Below are positions 55,930 to 63,382 of a DNA stretch of 64,000 nucleotides, piece after piece. Source of the DNA: Amycolatopsis taiwanensis DSM 45107 (GTDB taxonomy: Bacteria; Actinomycetota; Actinomycetes; Mycobacteriales; Pseudonocardiaceae); contig NZ_JAFB01000032.1 in the NCBI RefSeq assembly GCF_000519205.1, forward strand, positions 41,575 to 105,574, written 5' to 3'. The notes under the pieces were generated by a model, which did no database searches, was not told the DNA's origin, and was given only the letters and a program-made list of their open reading frames with translations. Made by a program: the position numbers and the translations under genes. Each line of letters opens with the position of its first letter. Position 1 is the stretch's first letter.

Positions 55930-56013
55930 TGGTGGAGGAGGGGTTCGAACCCCCTGTGCCATGAAGACGCCTGAATTACCGTCAGGTGAGGCTCCAACAG
56001 CCCCAGCTCCACC
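55930..56013 (-). tRNA. Class II tRNA, Tyr-like (GTA by position), atypical
   Basis: Acceptor GGTGGAG pairs perfectly with CTCCACC and the T-arm is GGGGG TTCGAAC CCCTC. The anticodon stem CCTGA/TCAGG carries loop CGGTAAT, giving GTA at positions 34-36, but residue 33 is G instead of the near-universal U, and position 8 is C instead of U. The D region GGGGCTGTTGGAGCCTC folds as a single five-bp stem. A variable arm of about 15 bases supports class II. It may be a decayed tRNA or one with a special job. Confidence 0.6.
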
Positions 56014-56020
56014 GTAAAGG

Positions 56021-56052
56021 GGGTCCGGCCGCGTCGGTGCGCGGCCGGACCC
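56021..56052. terminator. Long hairpin upstream of the tRNA array
   Basis: GGGTCCGGCCGCG, loop TCGGTG, CGCGGCCGGACCC: a perfect 13-bp stem, very stable. On the minus strand it precedes the first tRNA and could insulate the array from transcription coming from the amine genes. No T-run is seen. Confidence 0.5.
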
Positions 56053-56269
56053 ATGCTCGCGTCGGCCGCGCCTGAAGGCGACGGAGGCGAGCGGGGAAAA
56101 GTCTGACTCAGTATGTGGATGTCAATGAACCGTGCCGGTCCATCCGAAAATGGGCGGCATGCCGCATCTGCGGCGGAAGTCGAATCCCGGGAATCGGTAT
56201 TTCCCGACCGTTCCACTTCTTCAAGCTGGTCGACATGCTGAATTGTTTTTGGGGGCACGGAATAGAGAA
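56053..56269. other. Intergenic stretch, nothing recognised
   Basis: About 215 bp between the long hairpin and the terminator of the small peptide gene. Its base composition is more AT-rich than the surroundings (for example AATTGTTTTTGGGGG near 56240). No credible gene seen. Confidence 0.4.
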
Positions 56270-56301
56270 AGCCGCCCGGATCGGTTTCCCGATGGGCGGC
56301 T
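56270..56301 (-). terminator. Rho-independent terminator of the small peptide gene
   Basis: On the minus strand AGCCGCCC pairs with GGGCGGCT, extended inside by ATCGG/CCGAT, and is followed by TTTCTCTATT. It lies 23 bp after the stop of the small gene at 56325-56465, giving that gene a complete transcription unit. Confidence 0.7.
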
Positions 56302-56324
56302 CCCTCGACCTGACGCGTACTACG

Positions 56325-56465
56325 TCATGGTGGGGAGCCTTCGCTGCTCAGCCGCGCTTGTCCCTGCTGTGACAAGGATTTCCGGTCGCCGTTGGACGAG
56401 CACACGGCAGCGAACGCGGCGGCCAGATACCGGCGCTGCGAGCGTCGCTCTCGCATGGTCGTCAT
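56325..56465 (-). CDS. Small peptide, 46 residues, unknown
   Basis: Short open frame with a strong ribosome site (GAGGAGAAACC directly before the ATG) and its own terminator. The peptide starts MTTMRERRSQRRYLAAAFAA, then VCSSNGDRKSLSQQGQ and a Ser/Pro end. The basic head followed by a short alanine-rich stretch could be a leader, a DNA- or RNA-binding peptide or a weak signal sequence; one cysteine at about 22. I do not recognise it. It lies divergent from tmm and close to the tRNA array. Possible roles are a RiPP-like precursor or a regulatory peptide; neither is shown. Confidence 0.55.
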   Translation of the reverse strand: MTTMRERRSQRRYLAAAFAAVCSSNGDRKSLSQQGQARLSSEGSPP

Positions 56466-56680
56466 GGTTTCTCCTCTGATCGGATGTGTGGATTCATCAT
56501 CACCCCTGTGGGTGCCGATGTCAATCCTATTTTGGCGACAACGAGCAGTTCGTAAGGAAGTGGACTTCTCGAGTGGTGAGGTAGCCGGGTTATGGCAGGA
56601 AATCGGGCGCGGTAGATGGCCCTTTCTCGCCTTGTTCGGCGAGCGTGGGGATGGACAGTGGTGAGGCAAGGTTCTACCAT

Positions 56681-56697
56681 GTCCACTCATAGTAAAC
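56681..56697. promoter_or_regulatory. Shared operator-like motif, tmm promoter
   Basis: GTCCACTCATAGTAAAC lies 40 bp before the tmm start. It is the reference form of the motif seen in the mgdA/gmaS, XRE-cupin and EamA upstream regions. Confidence 0.55.
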
Positions 56698-56737
56698 GTC
56701 GTCTCATGACCGGCGACACTCAGTTCAGGAGGGTGAG

Positions 56738-58090
56738 ATGGCTCCACGCGTTGCCGTCATCGGCGCCGGACCGTGCGGCCTTGCGCAACTGCATGCCTTC
56801 GAGGAAGCGCGCGCCCAGGGGGCTGACGTCGGTGAGATCGTGTGCTTCGAGCGGCAGCGCGACTGGGGTGGGCTGTGGAACTACACCTGGCGCACCGGCC
56901 TTGACGAGTACGGCGATCCGGTGCATGGCAGCATGTACCGCTACCTCTGGTCGAACGGGCCGAAGGAATGCCTGGAGTTCGCCGACTACACCTTCGATGA
57001 GCACTTCGGCAAGGCCATCCCGTCCTTCCCGCCACGGGAGGTGCTCTACGACTACATCGTCGGACGTGCCAAGAAGAACAACGTCCGCCAGTTCATCCAG
57101 TTCAACACGGCGGTACGAGGGGTTTCCCACGACGAGGAGGCGGGTCGGTTCACGGTCACCGTCCAGACGCGGGACGATCACCGGACCCGGTCGGAGACCT
57201 TCGACCACGTCATCGTGGCCAGTGGACACTTCTCGACCCCGAACCTGCCCGCCTTCGAGGGATTCGCGCGGTTTCCCGGCCGGATCATGCACTCGCACGA
57301 CTTCCGCGACGCCCAGGAGTTCTCCGGCCGCGACCTGCTCGTCATCGGCAGCAGCTATTCGGCCGAGGACATCGCGCTGCAGGCGAAGAAATACGGCGCC
57401 GCCAGCGTGACCATCTCCTACCGCACCAAACCGATGGGCTTCGGCTGGCCGGACGGCATCGAGGAGGTTCCGCTTCTCTCCAAAATGGACGGCAAGGTCG
57501 CGTACTTCGCGGACGGGACCAGCCGTGCGGTGGACGCGATCGTGCTGTGCACCGGTTACCAGCACTCGCTCGGCTTCATCGCGGATGATCTGCGGCTGCG
57601 CACGGACAACGTGCTCTACCCGGACAACCTCTACAAGGGGATCTTCTGGGTGGGCAATCCGAACCTGATGTATCTCGGGATGCAGGACCAGTACTACACG
57701 TTCACCATGTTCGACGGGCAGGCCTGGTACGCCCGCGATTACGTGCTCGGCCGGATTTCCCTGCCCTCGCGCGAAGAAATGGTGGCTGACATCGCCCGGT
57801 GGCGACGCAGGCTCGACGCGTGTGCGGGCGCCTTCGACGAGATCGACTTCCAGGCGGACTACCTCGCCGACCTGTACGAGGCCGTCGACTACCCGGCCTA
57901 CGACCTCGACCTCACCCGTGCGCACTTCAAGACCTGGGAGCACCACAAGGAGGAAGGCATCACCACCTACCGGGACCGCTCGTTCTCGTCACCGTGCACG
58001 GGAACGTCGGCGCCGGTCCACCACACGCGCTGGTGGGAGGCGCTCGACGATTCGATGAGCGCGTTCCTCGACATGCGACCGGGCGTTTAA
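56738..58090 (+). CDS. tmm: Trimethylamine monooxygenase (flavin-containing)
   Basis: FAD/NADPH monooxygenase of 450 residues that oxidises trimethylamine to the N-oxide. It matches bacterial Tmm along its length: FAD site VAVIGAGPCGLAQLHAFEEA (about 5), the block RDWGGLWNYTWRTGLDEYGD (about 46), SMYRYLWSNGPKECLEFADY, the FMO hallmark FDHVIVASGHFSTPNLPAFE, NADPH site LLVIGSSYSAEDIALQAKKY (about 205) and VHHTRWWEALDDSMSAFL at the end. ATG 56738 has AGGAGGG four bases ahead. It opens the series tmm-EamA-winged helix-small peptide-tdm. Broad activity on other amines and on methyl sulfides is known for relatives. Confidence 0.93.
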   Translation: MAPRVAVIGAGPCGLAQLHAFEEARAQGADVGEIVCFERQRDWGGLWNYTWRTGLDEYGDPVHGSMYRYLWSNGPKECLEFADYTFDEHFGKAIPSFPPREVLYDYIVGRAKKNNVRQFIQFNTAVRGVSHDEEAGRFTVTVQTRDDHRTRSETFDHVIVASGHFSTPNLPAFEGFARFPGRIMHSHDFRDAQEFSGRDLLVIGSSYSAEDIALQAKKYGAASVTISYRTKPMGFGWPDGIEEVPLLSKMDGKVAYFADGTSRAVDAIVLCTGYQHSLGFIADDLRLRTDNVLYPDNLYKGIFWVGNPNLMYLGMQDQYYTFTMFDGQAWYARDYVLGRISLPSREEMVADIARWRRRLDACAGAFDEIDFQADYLADLYEAVDYPAYDLDLTRAHFKTWEHHKEEGITTYRDRSFSSPCTGTSAPVHHTRWWEALDDSMSAFLDMRPGV

Positions 58091-58101
58091 TTCACAGCAA
58101 C

Positions 58102-58114
58102 GTTGTTTACTATC
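58102..58114. promoter_or_regulatory. Partial shared motif between tmm and EamA gene
   Basis: GTTGTTTACTATC (reverse complement GATAGTAAACAAC) lies 108 bp before the EamA gene. It holds only the second half of the GTCCACT-type motif. A further GTTTACAAC follows at 58118. Confidence 0.35.
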
Positions 58115-58221
58115 AGGGTTTACAACCCGCGCCCACCGAGTCATGATCTGAACCACACCACCCAACCAACCCTCTGACGCCCGCGGTGGCCTTCCACCCG
58201 GGACGTCGGTGAGGAGTCGCC

Positions 58222-59313
58222 ATGCTCGATCCTCACGAAGCCGAACAGTTGCGCACCGACTACCGGAACCGGCAGGTGCGATGGGGGTTCATCTGGGCGA
58301 TCTGGTGCGCCGTGTTGTGGGGCGCCTGGTACGTACCCGGTTCCGCGATCTACAACGAAAGGCCGTTCGCCGACCTGGTCAACACCACCGGCGAAAAGCT
58401 GCTGGCGTCGACGATCGTGGCGTTCCTGAACGCGCTCGCCGTGCTCGCGGCGGTCTTCGTCTGGGTCGCCGTGCTCGGCAAGGGCAAGGACTACGTGCGC
58501 ACCCTGCGGCAGACCCGGATCTCCCGCTGGTATCTGCCGGCCGGGCTGGCCGGCGGCCTGGCCGTGTTCGGCACCTACGTCGCGATCGTGTACGTGGGGG
58601 CCGGGTTCGCCGCCGTGGCTGGACTGCTTTATCCCATCATCGGCGCCGTCATGGCCAAGGTCTGGTACCACGAGCGCATCACCTCGCGCGCCGCGATCGG
58701 CATCGTGGTGATCGTCGCCGGCGGCGTGGTGATCTTCGCGCCCGGCCTGATCGGCGAGTTGACCGGCACCGGTACCGGCGGCTGGATCGGTTACCTCGCC
58801 GGCGCGATCACCTTCGTCGGCTGGGGCACCGAAGGCGCGATCGCCGGCCGTGCCCTGGATGTGAGCGACCCCGATGTCGGGCTCACGCTGCGCTTCACCT
58901 TCGAGGTCGCCATCTGGCTCGTGATCGCCGTGCCGGTGACCGCGATCCTGGCCGGTGGCGCGTTCTGGTCGGCGCTGGGTACGGCACTGGCCAGCCCCGC
59001 GGTGTGGCTGATGCTCGTGCTGATGGGCCTGACCTTCGCCTTCTGCTACGTCTCCTGGTACAAGTCGTTCCCGCTCATCGGGGTCGGGCGCGGGCAGGCG
59101 ATCGCGGCGCTCTACGGGCCGCTCGCGCTGATCTGGTTGTGGCTGTTCACCTTCCAGTGGCCGGGTATCCAGTTCGTCATCGGCTCGCTCATGGCGGTGG
59201 TCGGCAGCTTCGTCCTGTTCACCGAGCGGCGCGGAATCCTCGAAATCGTCCGCGCGGTGCCCGCGGCCTCGGCCGTCGCACCGGCCATCGCGAAGGAGTC
59301 CCCGCATGCCTGA
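58222..59313 (+). CDS. EamA/DMT-superfamily transporter
   Basis: Ten-helix membrane protein of 363 residues of the drug/metabolite transporter superfamily, with two EamA-like halves: the first includes FIWAIWCAVLWGAWYVPGSA (about 16) and GFAAVAGLLYPIIGAVMAKV, the second FAFCYVSWYKSFPLIGVGRG and LYGPLALIWLWLFTFQWPGI. Placement between tmm and tdm suggests movement of a methylated amine or its N-oxide across the membrane; other clusters use ABC or BCCT carriers for this. The gene overlaps the following one by eight bases. ATG 58222 follows GTGAGGAG. Confidence 0.85.
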   Translation: MLDPHEAEQLRTDYRNRQVRWGFIWAIWCAVLWGAWYVPGSAIYNERPFADLVNTTGEKLLASTIVAFLNALAVLAAVFVWVAVLGKGKDYVRTLRQTRISRWYLPAGLAGGLAVFGTYVAIVYVGAGFAAVAGLLYPIIGAVMAKVWYHERITSRAAIGIVVIVAGGVVIFAPGLIGELTGTGTGGWIGYLAGAITFVGWGTEGAIAGRALDVSDPDVGLTLRFTFEVAIWLVIAVPVTAILAGGAFWSALGTALASPAVWLMLVLMGLTFAFCYVSWYKSFPLIGVGRGQAIAALYGPLALIWLWLFTFQWPGIQFVIGSLMAVVGSFVLFTERRGILEIVRAVPAASAVAPAIAKESPHA

Positions 59314-59605
59314 CATGCATATCAAGGGCCACATCCTGCAGCTGATCGAGCGCAACGAAACCATGTGGGACTACGAGGTCGCCGACGAGGTCATGCGCGC
59401 TTACGAGCTGTCCGGGGATTACTGGTACGGCACCGTACGGCTGACCCTGACCGACCTGTTCTCGGCGGGGCTGCTCGATGAAGTCGAGACCACGGTCGAC
59501 CCGGCGAAGTCCGGGGGCCGGAAACAGGTGCTGTTCCGGTTCGGGCTCAACGACTTCGGCCGGGAACGGATGCGCCAGACCGGACTGTCGGTGGTGAACC
59601 GATGA
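59306..59605 (+). CDS. Small winged-helix protein (PadR-like)
   Basis: Protein of 99 residues. HIKGHILQLIERNETMWDYE and YWYGTVRLTLTDLFSAGLLD form a winged-helix outline similar to PadR regulators, with KSGGRKQVLFRFGLNDFGRE as the wing. It begins inside the end of the EamA gene and overlaps the next small gene by four bases, so all three are translated together. It may regulate the cluster or assist the transporter. The fold is inferred from pattern only. Confidence 0.65.
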   Translation: MPDMHIKGHILQLIERNETMWDYEVADEVMRAYELSGDYWYGTVRLTLTDLFSAGLLDEVETTVDPAKSGGRKQVLFRFGLNDFGRERMRQTGLSVVNR

Positions 59606-59715
59606 TCGAGTTCTTCGCGTGGCACGTCACCGGGCTGGTGATCGCGGTGATCCTGCTGATCGGCCTGCCCGCGCTCGCCCTCTACCACGCCCGCACGTTC
59701 GTCAAGAAGCTCTAG
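59602..59715 (+). CDS. Single-helix membrane peptide, 37 residues
   Basis: Tiny gene with ATG overlapping the preceding stop (ATGA). The peptide begins MIEFFAWHVTGLVIAVILLI, continues with a GLPALALYHA stretch and ends in basic residues TFVKKL, so it is one transmembrane helix with a positive inner end. Translational coupling to the winged-helix and EamA genes makes it real in my view. A subunit or stabiliser of the transporter is likely. Confidence 0.7.
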   Translation: MIEFFAWHVTGLVIAVILLIGLPALALYHARTFVKKL

Positions 59716-59732
59716 AAACCGTGTCGGGGCTG

Positions 59733-59792
59733 GCGTGGCGGTGCAAGTCGCGTGCCTCACCGCAAGCGGCTCCGCCGCGGTGAAGCACCAAG
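59733..59792 (+). repeat. Second copy of the mgsC leader sequence, before tdm
   Basis: GCGTGGCGGTGC (59733) and ACCGCAAGCGGCTCCGCCGC with a GTGAAGCACCAAG tail (to 59792) repeat the sequence found before mgsC at 44.0 kb. CACCGC/GCGGTG can enclose it as a hairpin. It ends 31 bases before the tdm start. Confidence 0.5.
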
Positions 59793-59823
59793 TAAGCGCC
59801 GGGACGGCTCGAAGGAGAGGACG

Positions 59824-62175
59824 ATGACGGTAGCCGCCGGACGGCCGAGGCTCCTGCTACCGGGGCTGGTGCCGCGGGAAACCGGACTCGAGACCTACTG
59901 GGTGCGGCCCGGCGGCGTCACCGCGGTCCGGCTGTCCGCGGGTGACCGGCTCACCGTGATCGACCGGGCCGGGCGGCAGAGCGCGGAGCTCAGCGTGTTC
60001 GGCAGCGCCGGCCATGGCGGCGCGGCGCTCGGGGTGCGCGTGGACGCGCCGGCGAACGCGATCCGCTCGCTCGCCGCGGGCGGCACCGGCGAGGGGCGGG
60101 CCGCGATCCTGACCGCGCTGGCCTCCTATGGCCTGGATCCGGGCGAGGCCAAGGCGATCCGGCTGTTCGGTGACAGCTCCCCGCAGGGCGCCCGGGAGAC
60201 GTTCGTCGCGCAGGAGGCCACCGGTGTGCTGGTGGCCGCGCCGGCGCGGCCGATGAGCGTGCTGGACGAGGTGGCCAACCCGCCTTCGGACCTGCTGGTG
60301 GAGGTGCTCCGGGCGAGCCCGCGCGGGAATGAGCGGCCCGAGTTGCCGGAGCCTCTGGCCGAGCCGGTGGCCGACCTGCGCATCGACGCGGCGACCGCCC
60401 TGGCCTACCAGGTCAAGGCGGGCCAGTACATCCAGGTGATCGACGTGGCCGGGCGGCAGTGCTCGGATTTCCTTGCCTTCCACGCACATCGGCTGGACGA
60501 GGGAGTCGAGCGGGGGCTGGACTCGACCACCACGCGCTATTTCATGGGCCGGGCATATCCCCGGCCAGGGTTGTTCGGGAAGTTCTACGACCAGGACGCG
60601 CAGCCGCTCGTCGAGATCGTCCGGGACACCGTTGGCAGGCACGACACCTTCGGGCTGGCCTGCAATCCCAAGTACTACGAGGACCTCGGCTACCCCGGCC
60701 ATGTCAACTGCACGGAGAACTTCAACGAGCAGCTGAAGGGCTACGGCGTTGCCGCGCGCAAGGGCTGGCCGGCGCTGAACCTCTTCTACAACACGGCGTT
60801 CGACGAGGAGAACCTGCTCGTTTTCGACGAGTCGTGGTCGCGGCCCGGCGACTACGTGCTGATGAGGGCGATGACCGATCTGGTATGCGCGTCGTCCGCG
60901 TGCCCGGACGACATCGACCCGTCGAACGCGTGGGTGCCCACCGACATACACGTCCGGGTCTACGACGCGAAACGGAAGTTCTCCATGGCCATCGCCCGCC
61001 GCGTGACACCAGAGTCGGAGATGAAGCTCACCAAGCAGACCGCCTTTCACCCCAGGACGTCGGAGCTGACCAGGCAGTTCACGGAGTATCGGGGGTACTG
61101 GCTGCCGACCTCGTTCCACAACCATGGCATCCAGGACGAGTACTGGGCGTGCCGGGAGCGGGCGGCGGTGATGGATCTGTCGCCGCTGCGCAAGTTCGAG
61201 GTCCTCGGCCCGGACGCGGAGGCGCTGCTGCAGGCGTGCGTGACCCGCAACATCCGCAAGCTCTCGCACGGCCAGGTCGTGTACTCGGCCATGTGCAACG
61301 AAACCGGCGGCATGATCGACGACTGCACGGTGTTCCGGCTCGGTGACACCAACTTCCGGTTCGTCGGCGGTGACCCCTACGACGGCGTGTGGTTGCGCGA
61401 GCAGGCGGCCCGGCTCGGGCTGGACCGGGTCTGGGTCAAGGATTCGACCGACCAGCTGCACAACATCGCCGTGCAGGGGCCGGCCAGCCGGGACATCCTG
61501 CGCGAGATCATCTGGATGCCGCCGACGCAGCCGGGATTCACGGACCTGACCTGGTTCCGGTTCGGCATCGGGCGAATCGGCGGTCACGACGGCATTCCGC
61601 TGGTGGTGTCCCGTACCGGGTATACGGGTGAACTCGGCTATGAGCTATGGGTGCACCCGCGCGACGCGGGGGTGTTGTGGGACGCCGTGTGGGAAGCCGG
61701 AAGGCCGCACGGCATGCTGCCGCTGGGCCTGGACGCGCTCGACGTGCTCCGCATCGAGTCCGGGCTGGTGTTCGCCGGATACGACTTCTCCGACCAGACC
61801 GATCCCTACGAAGCCGGAATCGGGTTCACGGTTCCGCTCAAGACCAAGGAAGACGACTTCGTCGGGCGCGAAGCGCTCGTCTCGCGGAAGGCGCACCCGC
61901 AGCGCACCCTGGTCGGGCTGGAGCTGGCCGGGAACGAGCCCGCCGGCCACGGTGACTGCGTCCACGTGGGCAGGTCCCAGGTTGGCGTGATCACCAGCGC
62001 GACCCGGTCACCGATTCTGCGCAAGAACATCGCGCTGTGCCGGATCGCGGTCCAGCACGCGGGGTACGGCACCGAAGTCGAGGTCGGCAAGCTGGACGGG
62101 CACCGCAAGCGGATTCCCGCACAGGTCGTCCGCTTTCCGTTCTACGATCCGGAAAAACTCCGCCCGCGCTCGTAG
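59824..62175 (+). CDS. tdm: Trimethylamine N-oxide demethylase
   Basis: Bifunctional protein of 783 residues. The N-terminal half has the DUF1989 fold in two parts, the second of which (about 190-400) holds cysteines in RQCSDFLAF (212), GLACNPKYYED (280), HVNCTENF (296) and SSACPDD (359), suited to the zinc site known for Tdm. From about 405 on there is a GcvT-type THF-binding domain (GYWLPTSFHNHGIQDEYWA, RTGYTGELGYELW, GLDALDVLRIESGLVFAGYD). Tdm splits the N-oxide into dimethylamine and formaldehyde; the GcvT domain catches formaldehyde on THF. With tmm four genes upstream the assignment is strong. ATG 59824 has AAGGAGAGGACG before it; the longer frame upstream is not coding. Confidence 0.92.
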   Translation: MTVAAGRPRLLLPGLVPRETGLETYWVRPGGVTAVRLSAGDRLTVIDRAGRQSAELSVFGSAGHGGAALGVRVDAPANAIRSLAAGGTGEGRAAILTALASYGLDPGEAKAIRLFGDSSPQGARETFVAQEATGVLVAAPARPMSVLDEVANPPSDLLVEVLRASPRGNERPELPEPLAEPVADLRIDAATALAYQVKAGQYIQVIDVAGRQCSDFLAFHAHRLDEGVERGLDSTTTRYFMGRAYPRPGLFGKFYDQDAQPLVEIVRDTVGRHDTFGLACNPKYYEDLGYPGHVNCTENFNEQLKGYGVAARKGWPALNLFYNTAFDEENLLVFDESWSRPGDYVLMRAMTDLVCASSACPDDIDPSNAWVPTDIHVRVYDAKRKFSMAIARRVTPESEMKLTKQTAFHPRTSELTRQFTEYRGYWLPTSFHNHGIQDEYWACRERAAVMDLSPLRKFEVLGPDAEALLQACVTRNIRKLSHGQVVYSAMCNETGGMIDDCTVFRLGDTNFRFVGGDPYDGVWLREQAARLGLDRVWVKDSTDQLHNIAVQGPASRDILREIIWMPPTQPGFTDLTWFRFGIGRIGGHDGIPLVVSRTGYTGELGYELWVHPRDAGVLWDAVWEAGRPHGMLPLGLDALDVLRIESGLVFAGYDFSDQTDPYEAGIGFTVPLKTKEDDFVGREALVSRKAHPQRTLVGLELAGNEPAGHGDCVHVGRSQVGVITSATRSPILRKNIALCRIAVQHAGYGTEVEVGKLDGHRKRIPAQVVRFPFYDPEKLRPRS

Positions 62176-62289
62176 CGTCCACCTCGGGCCTGCTCACCGC
62201 CATCCTGGACACTAGGCTACGAATGTCATGGGACGTGTGCCGCGGATCGTCCTCATAGGATGGTTGGTGTCGGAACCTCGGGAGTTTGA

Positions 62290-62664
62290 GTGCGGAAGCG
62301 ACCTTCAGCCGGCCATCGCTGGTACGAGGAAGGGGAGGAACCGGACTACCGGTTCACCCTGGCCAACGAGCGGACGTTCCTGGCCTGGTTGCGCACGGGA
62401 CTGGCCCTGGTGGCGGGGGCGGTGGCGCTCACCCAGCTCGTGCCCTCGTTCCCGGTCGCGGGCCTGCGGACCGGGCTCGCGGCGCTGCTGGCCGTGGCGG
62501 GGACGTTGCTGTCGGCCGTCGCCTACCGCCGGTGGGCCCGGATTCAGCAGGCGATGCGGCTCGGGCACCCGCTGCCGATGGACCGGTTCCCGGCCGTCGT
62601 CGGCGGGATCGCGGCCCTGGTGGGGGCGGTCGTGGTGTTCGTCGTGCTGATGCATCCTCGCTGA
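62290..62664 (+). CDS. DUF202 membrane protein
   Basis: Small membrane protein of 124 residues with three helices. FTLANERTFLAWLRTGLALV (about 22) is the DUF202 signature, followed by GLRTGLAALLAVAGTLLSAV and VVGGIAALVGAVVVFVVLMH. Function unknown; members are common in actinobacteria and sometimes fused to SPX-like domains. The GTG at 62290 follows TCGGGAG. A shorter relative follows 22 bp downstream, as is common. Confidence 0.85.
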   Translation: MRKRPSAGHRWYEEGEEPDYRFTLANERTFLAWLRTGLALVAGAVALTQLVPSFPVAGLRTGLAALLAVAGTLLSAVAYRRWARIQQAMRLGHPLPMDRFPAVVGGIAALVGAVVVFVVLMHPR

Positions 62665-62686
62665 GTGTCAAGATGCGGCAGTCACG

Positions 62687-62977
62687 GTGATGACTAAGCG
62701 GGATCCTGGGTTGCAGCCTGAACGCACGGCGCTGGCCTGGCAGCGTACCGCCCTGTCGGCTGGTGTCGCCGCGGTCCTGTTGCTCCGGTCCGGGCTGCTC
62801 CACGCGGCGCCGCTCGAGTTGATGGCCAGCGGATGCGCACTGGCCGTGGCGGTCGTCGCGTGGCTGGTGGGCCGGCGGCCGGGTAACACCGGTGCGCCGC
62901 GGCGCGTGCTGCTCGCGATGACCACAGCCACGTGCGTGACCGGTGCACTCGCCCTCGCGGGGTTACTGTTGCACTAG
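62687..62977 (+). CDS. DUF202 membrane protein, shorter copy
   Basis: Membrane protein of about 96 residues, second DUF202 member of the pair. PGLQPERTALAWQRTALSAG (about 8) is the signature. Two further helices follow (LMASGCALAVAVVAWLVG, ATCVTGALALAGLLL). GTG 62687 or ATG 62690 is the start. The two copies probably form one membrane complex. Confidence 0.82.
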   Translation: MMTKRDPGLQPERTALAWQRTALSAGVAAVLLLRSGLLHAAPLELMASGCALAVAVVAWLVGRRPGNTGAPRRVLLAMTTATCVTGALALAGLLLH

Positions 62978-62984
62978 CCAGCTA

Positions 62985-63130
62985 GGCGGTGTTTCAAAAG
63001 CGTAGCCACTCGTTGATCGCGGCGACCTGGACAGTGGATTCGTAGCGAACCGGCAGCTTGTCGTATCGAGTTGCCACGGCCCGGTTGCGTTTGAGGCGGT
63101 TGATCCCGCACTCGACGGCGTGGCGCTGTT
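62985..63130 (-). pseudogene. 3-prime end of an IS5-type transposase
   Basis: The minus strand reads [40 protein letters not shown] and WLRF before a stop, which is the standard end of IS5-family DDE transposases. The 5-prime part is missing: a TAA sits directly in front. One element end probably lies at GGCGGTGTTTC near 62985. It is related to, but not the same stretch as, the remnant at 3.9 kb. Confidence 0.75.
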
Positions 63131-63382
63131 AGGTCGTCGTGGTCGATCACCCACTCGCCCACGGTCCGGGGGACCGGCGAGCAGGGAGCCGCGGTAGCGT
63201 CGGAGGATCTCTTCCCGACTTGGGGTGCGGGGGAGTGCGAAGCGCGAGCGCAGCGACGCCGCTGAGCAGGACAGCACGAGTGCGACGACCAGTGCCCAGT
63301 TCGATGGGCCTTCACTCAGGTCCCGGACTTCTAACGGCTCGGACGGATCATGCCGGACCGGATCGGCGACGGCATCGGTCAC
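63131..63382 (-). pseudogene. Small membrane protein gene, 3-prime end lost
   Basis: A GTG at 63382 overlaps the stop of the thioesterase gene (GTGA), so this gene was coupled to it. It reads VRHDPSEPLEVRDLSEGPSN and then one membrane helix WALVVALVLSCSAASLRSRF. Soon after, the frame runs into the IS5-type remnant, so the native C-terminus is lost. Family unknown. Confidence 0.45.
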
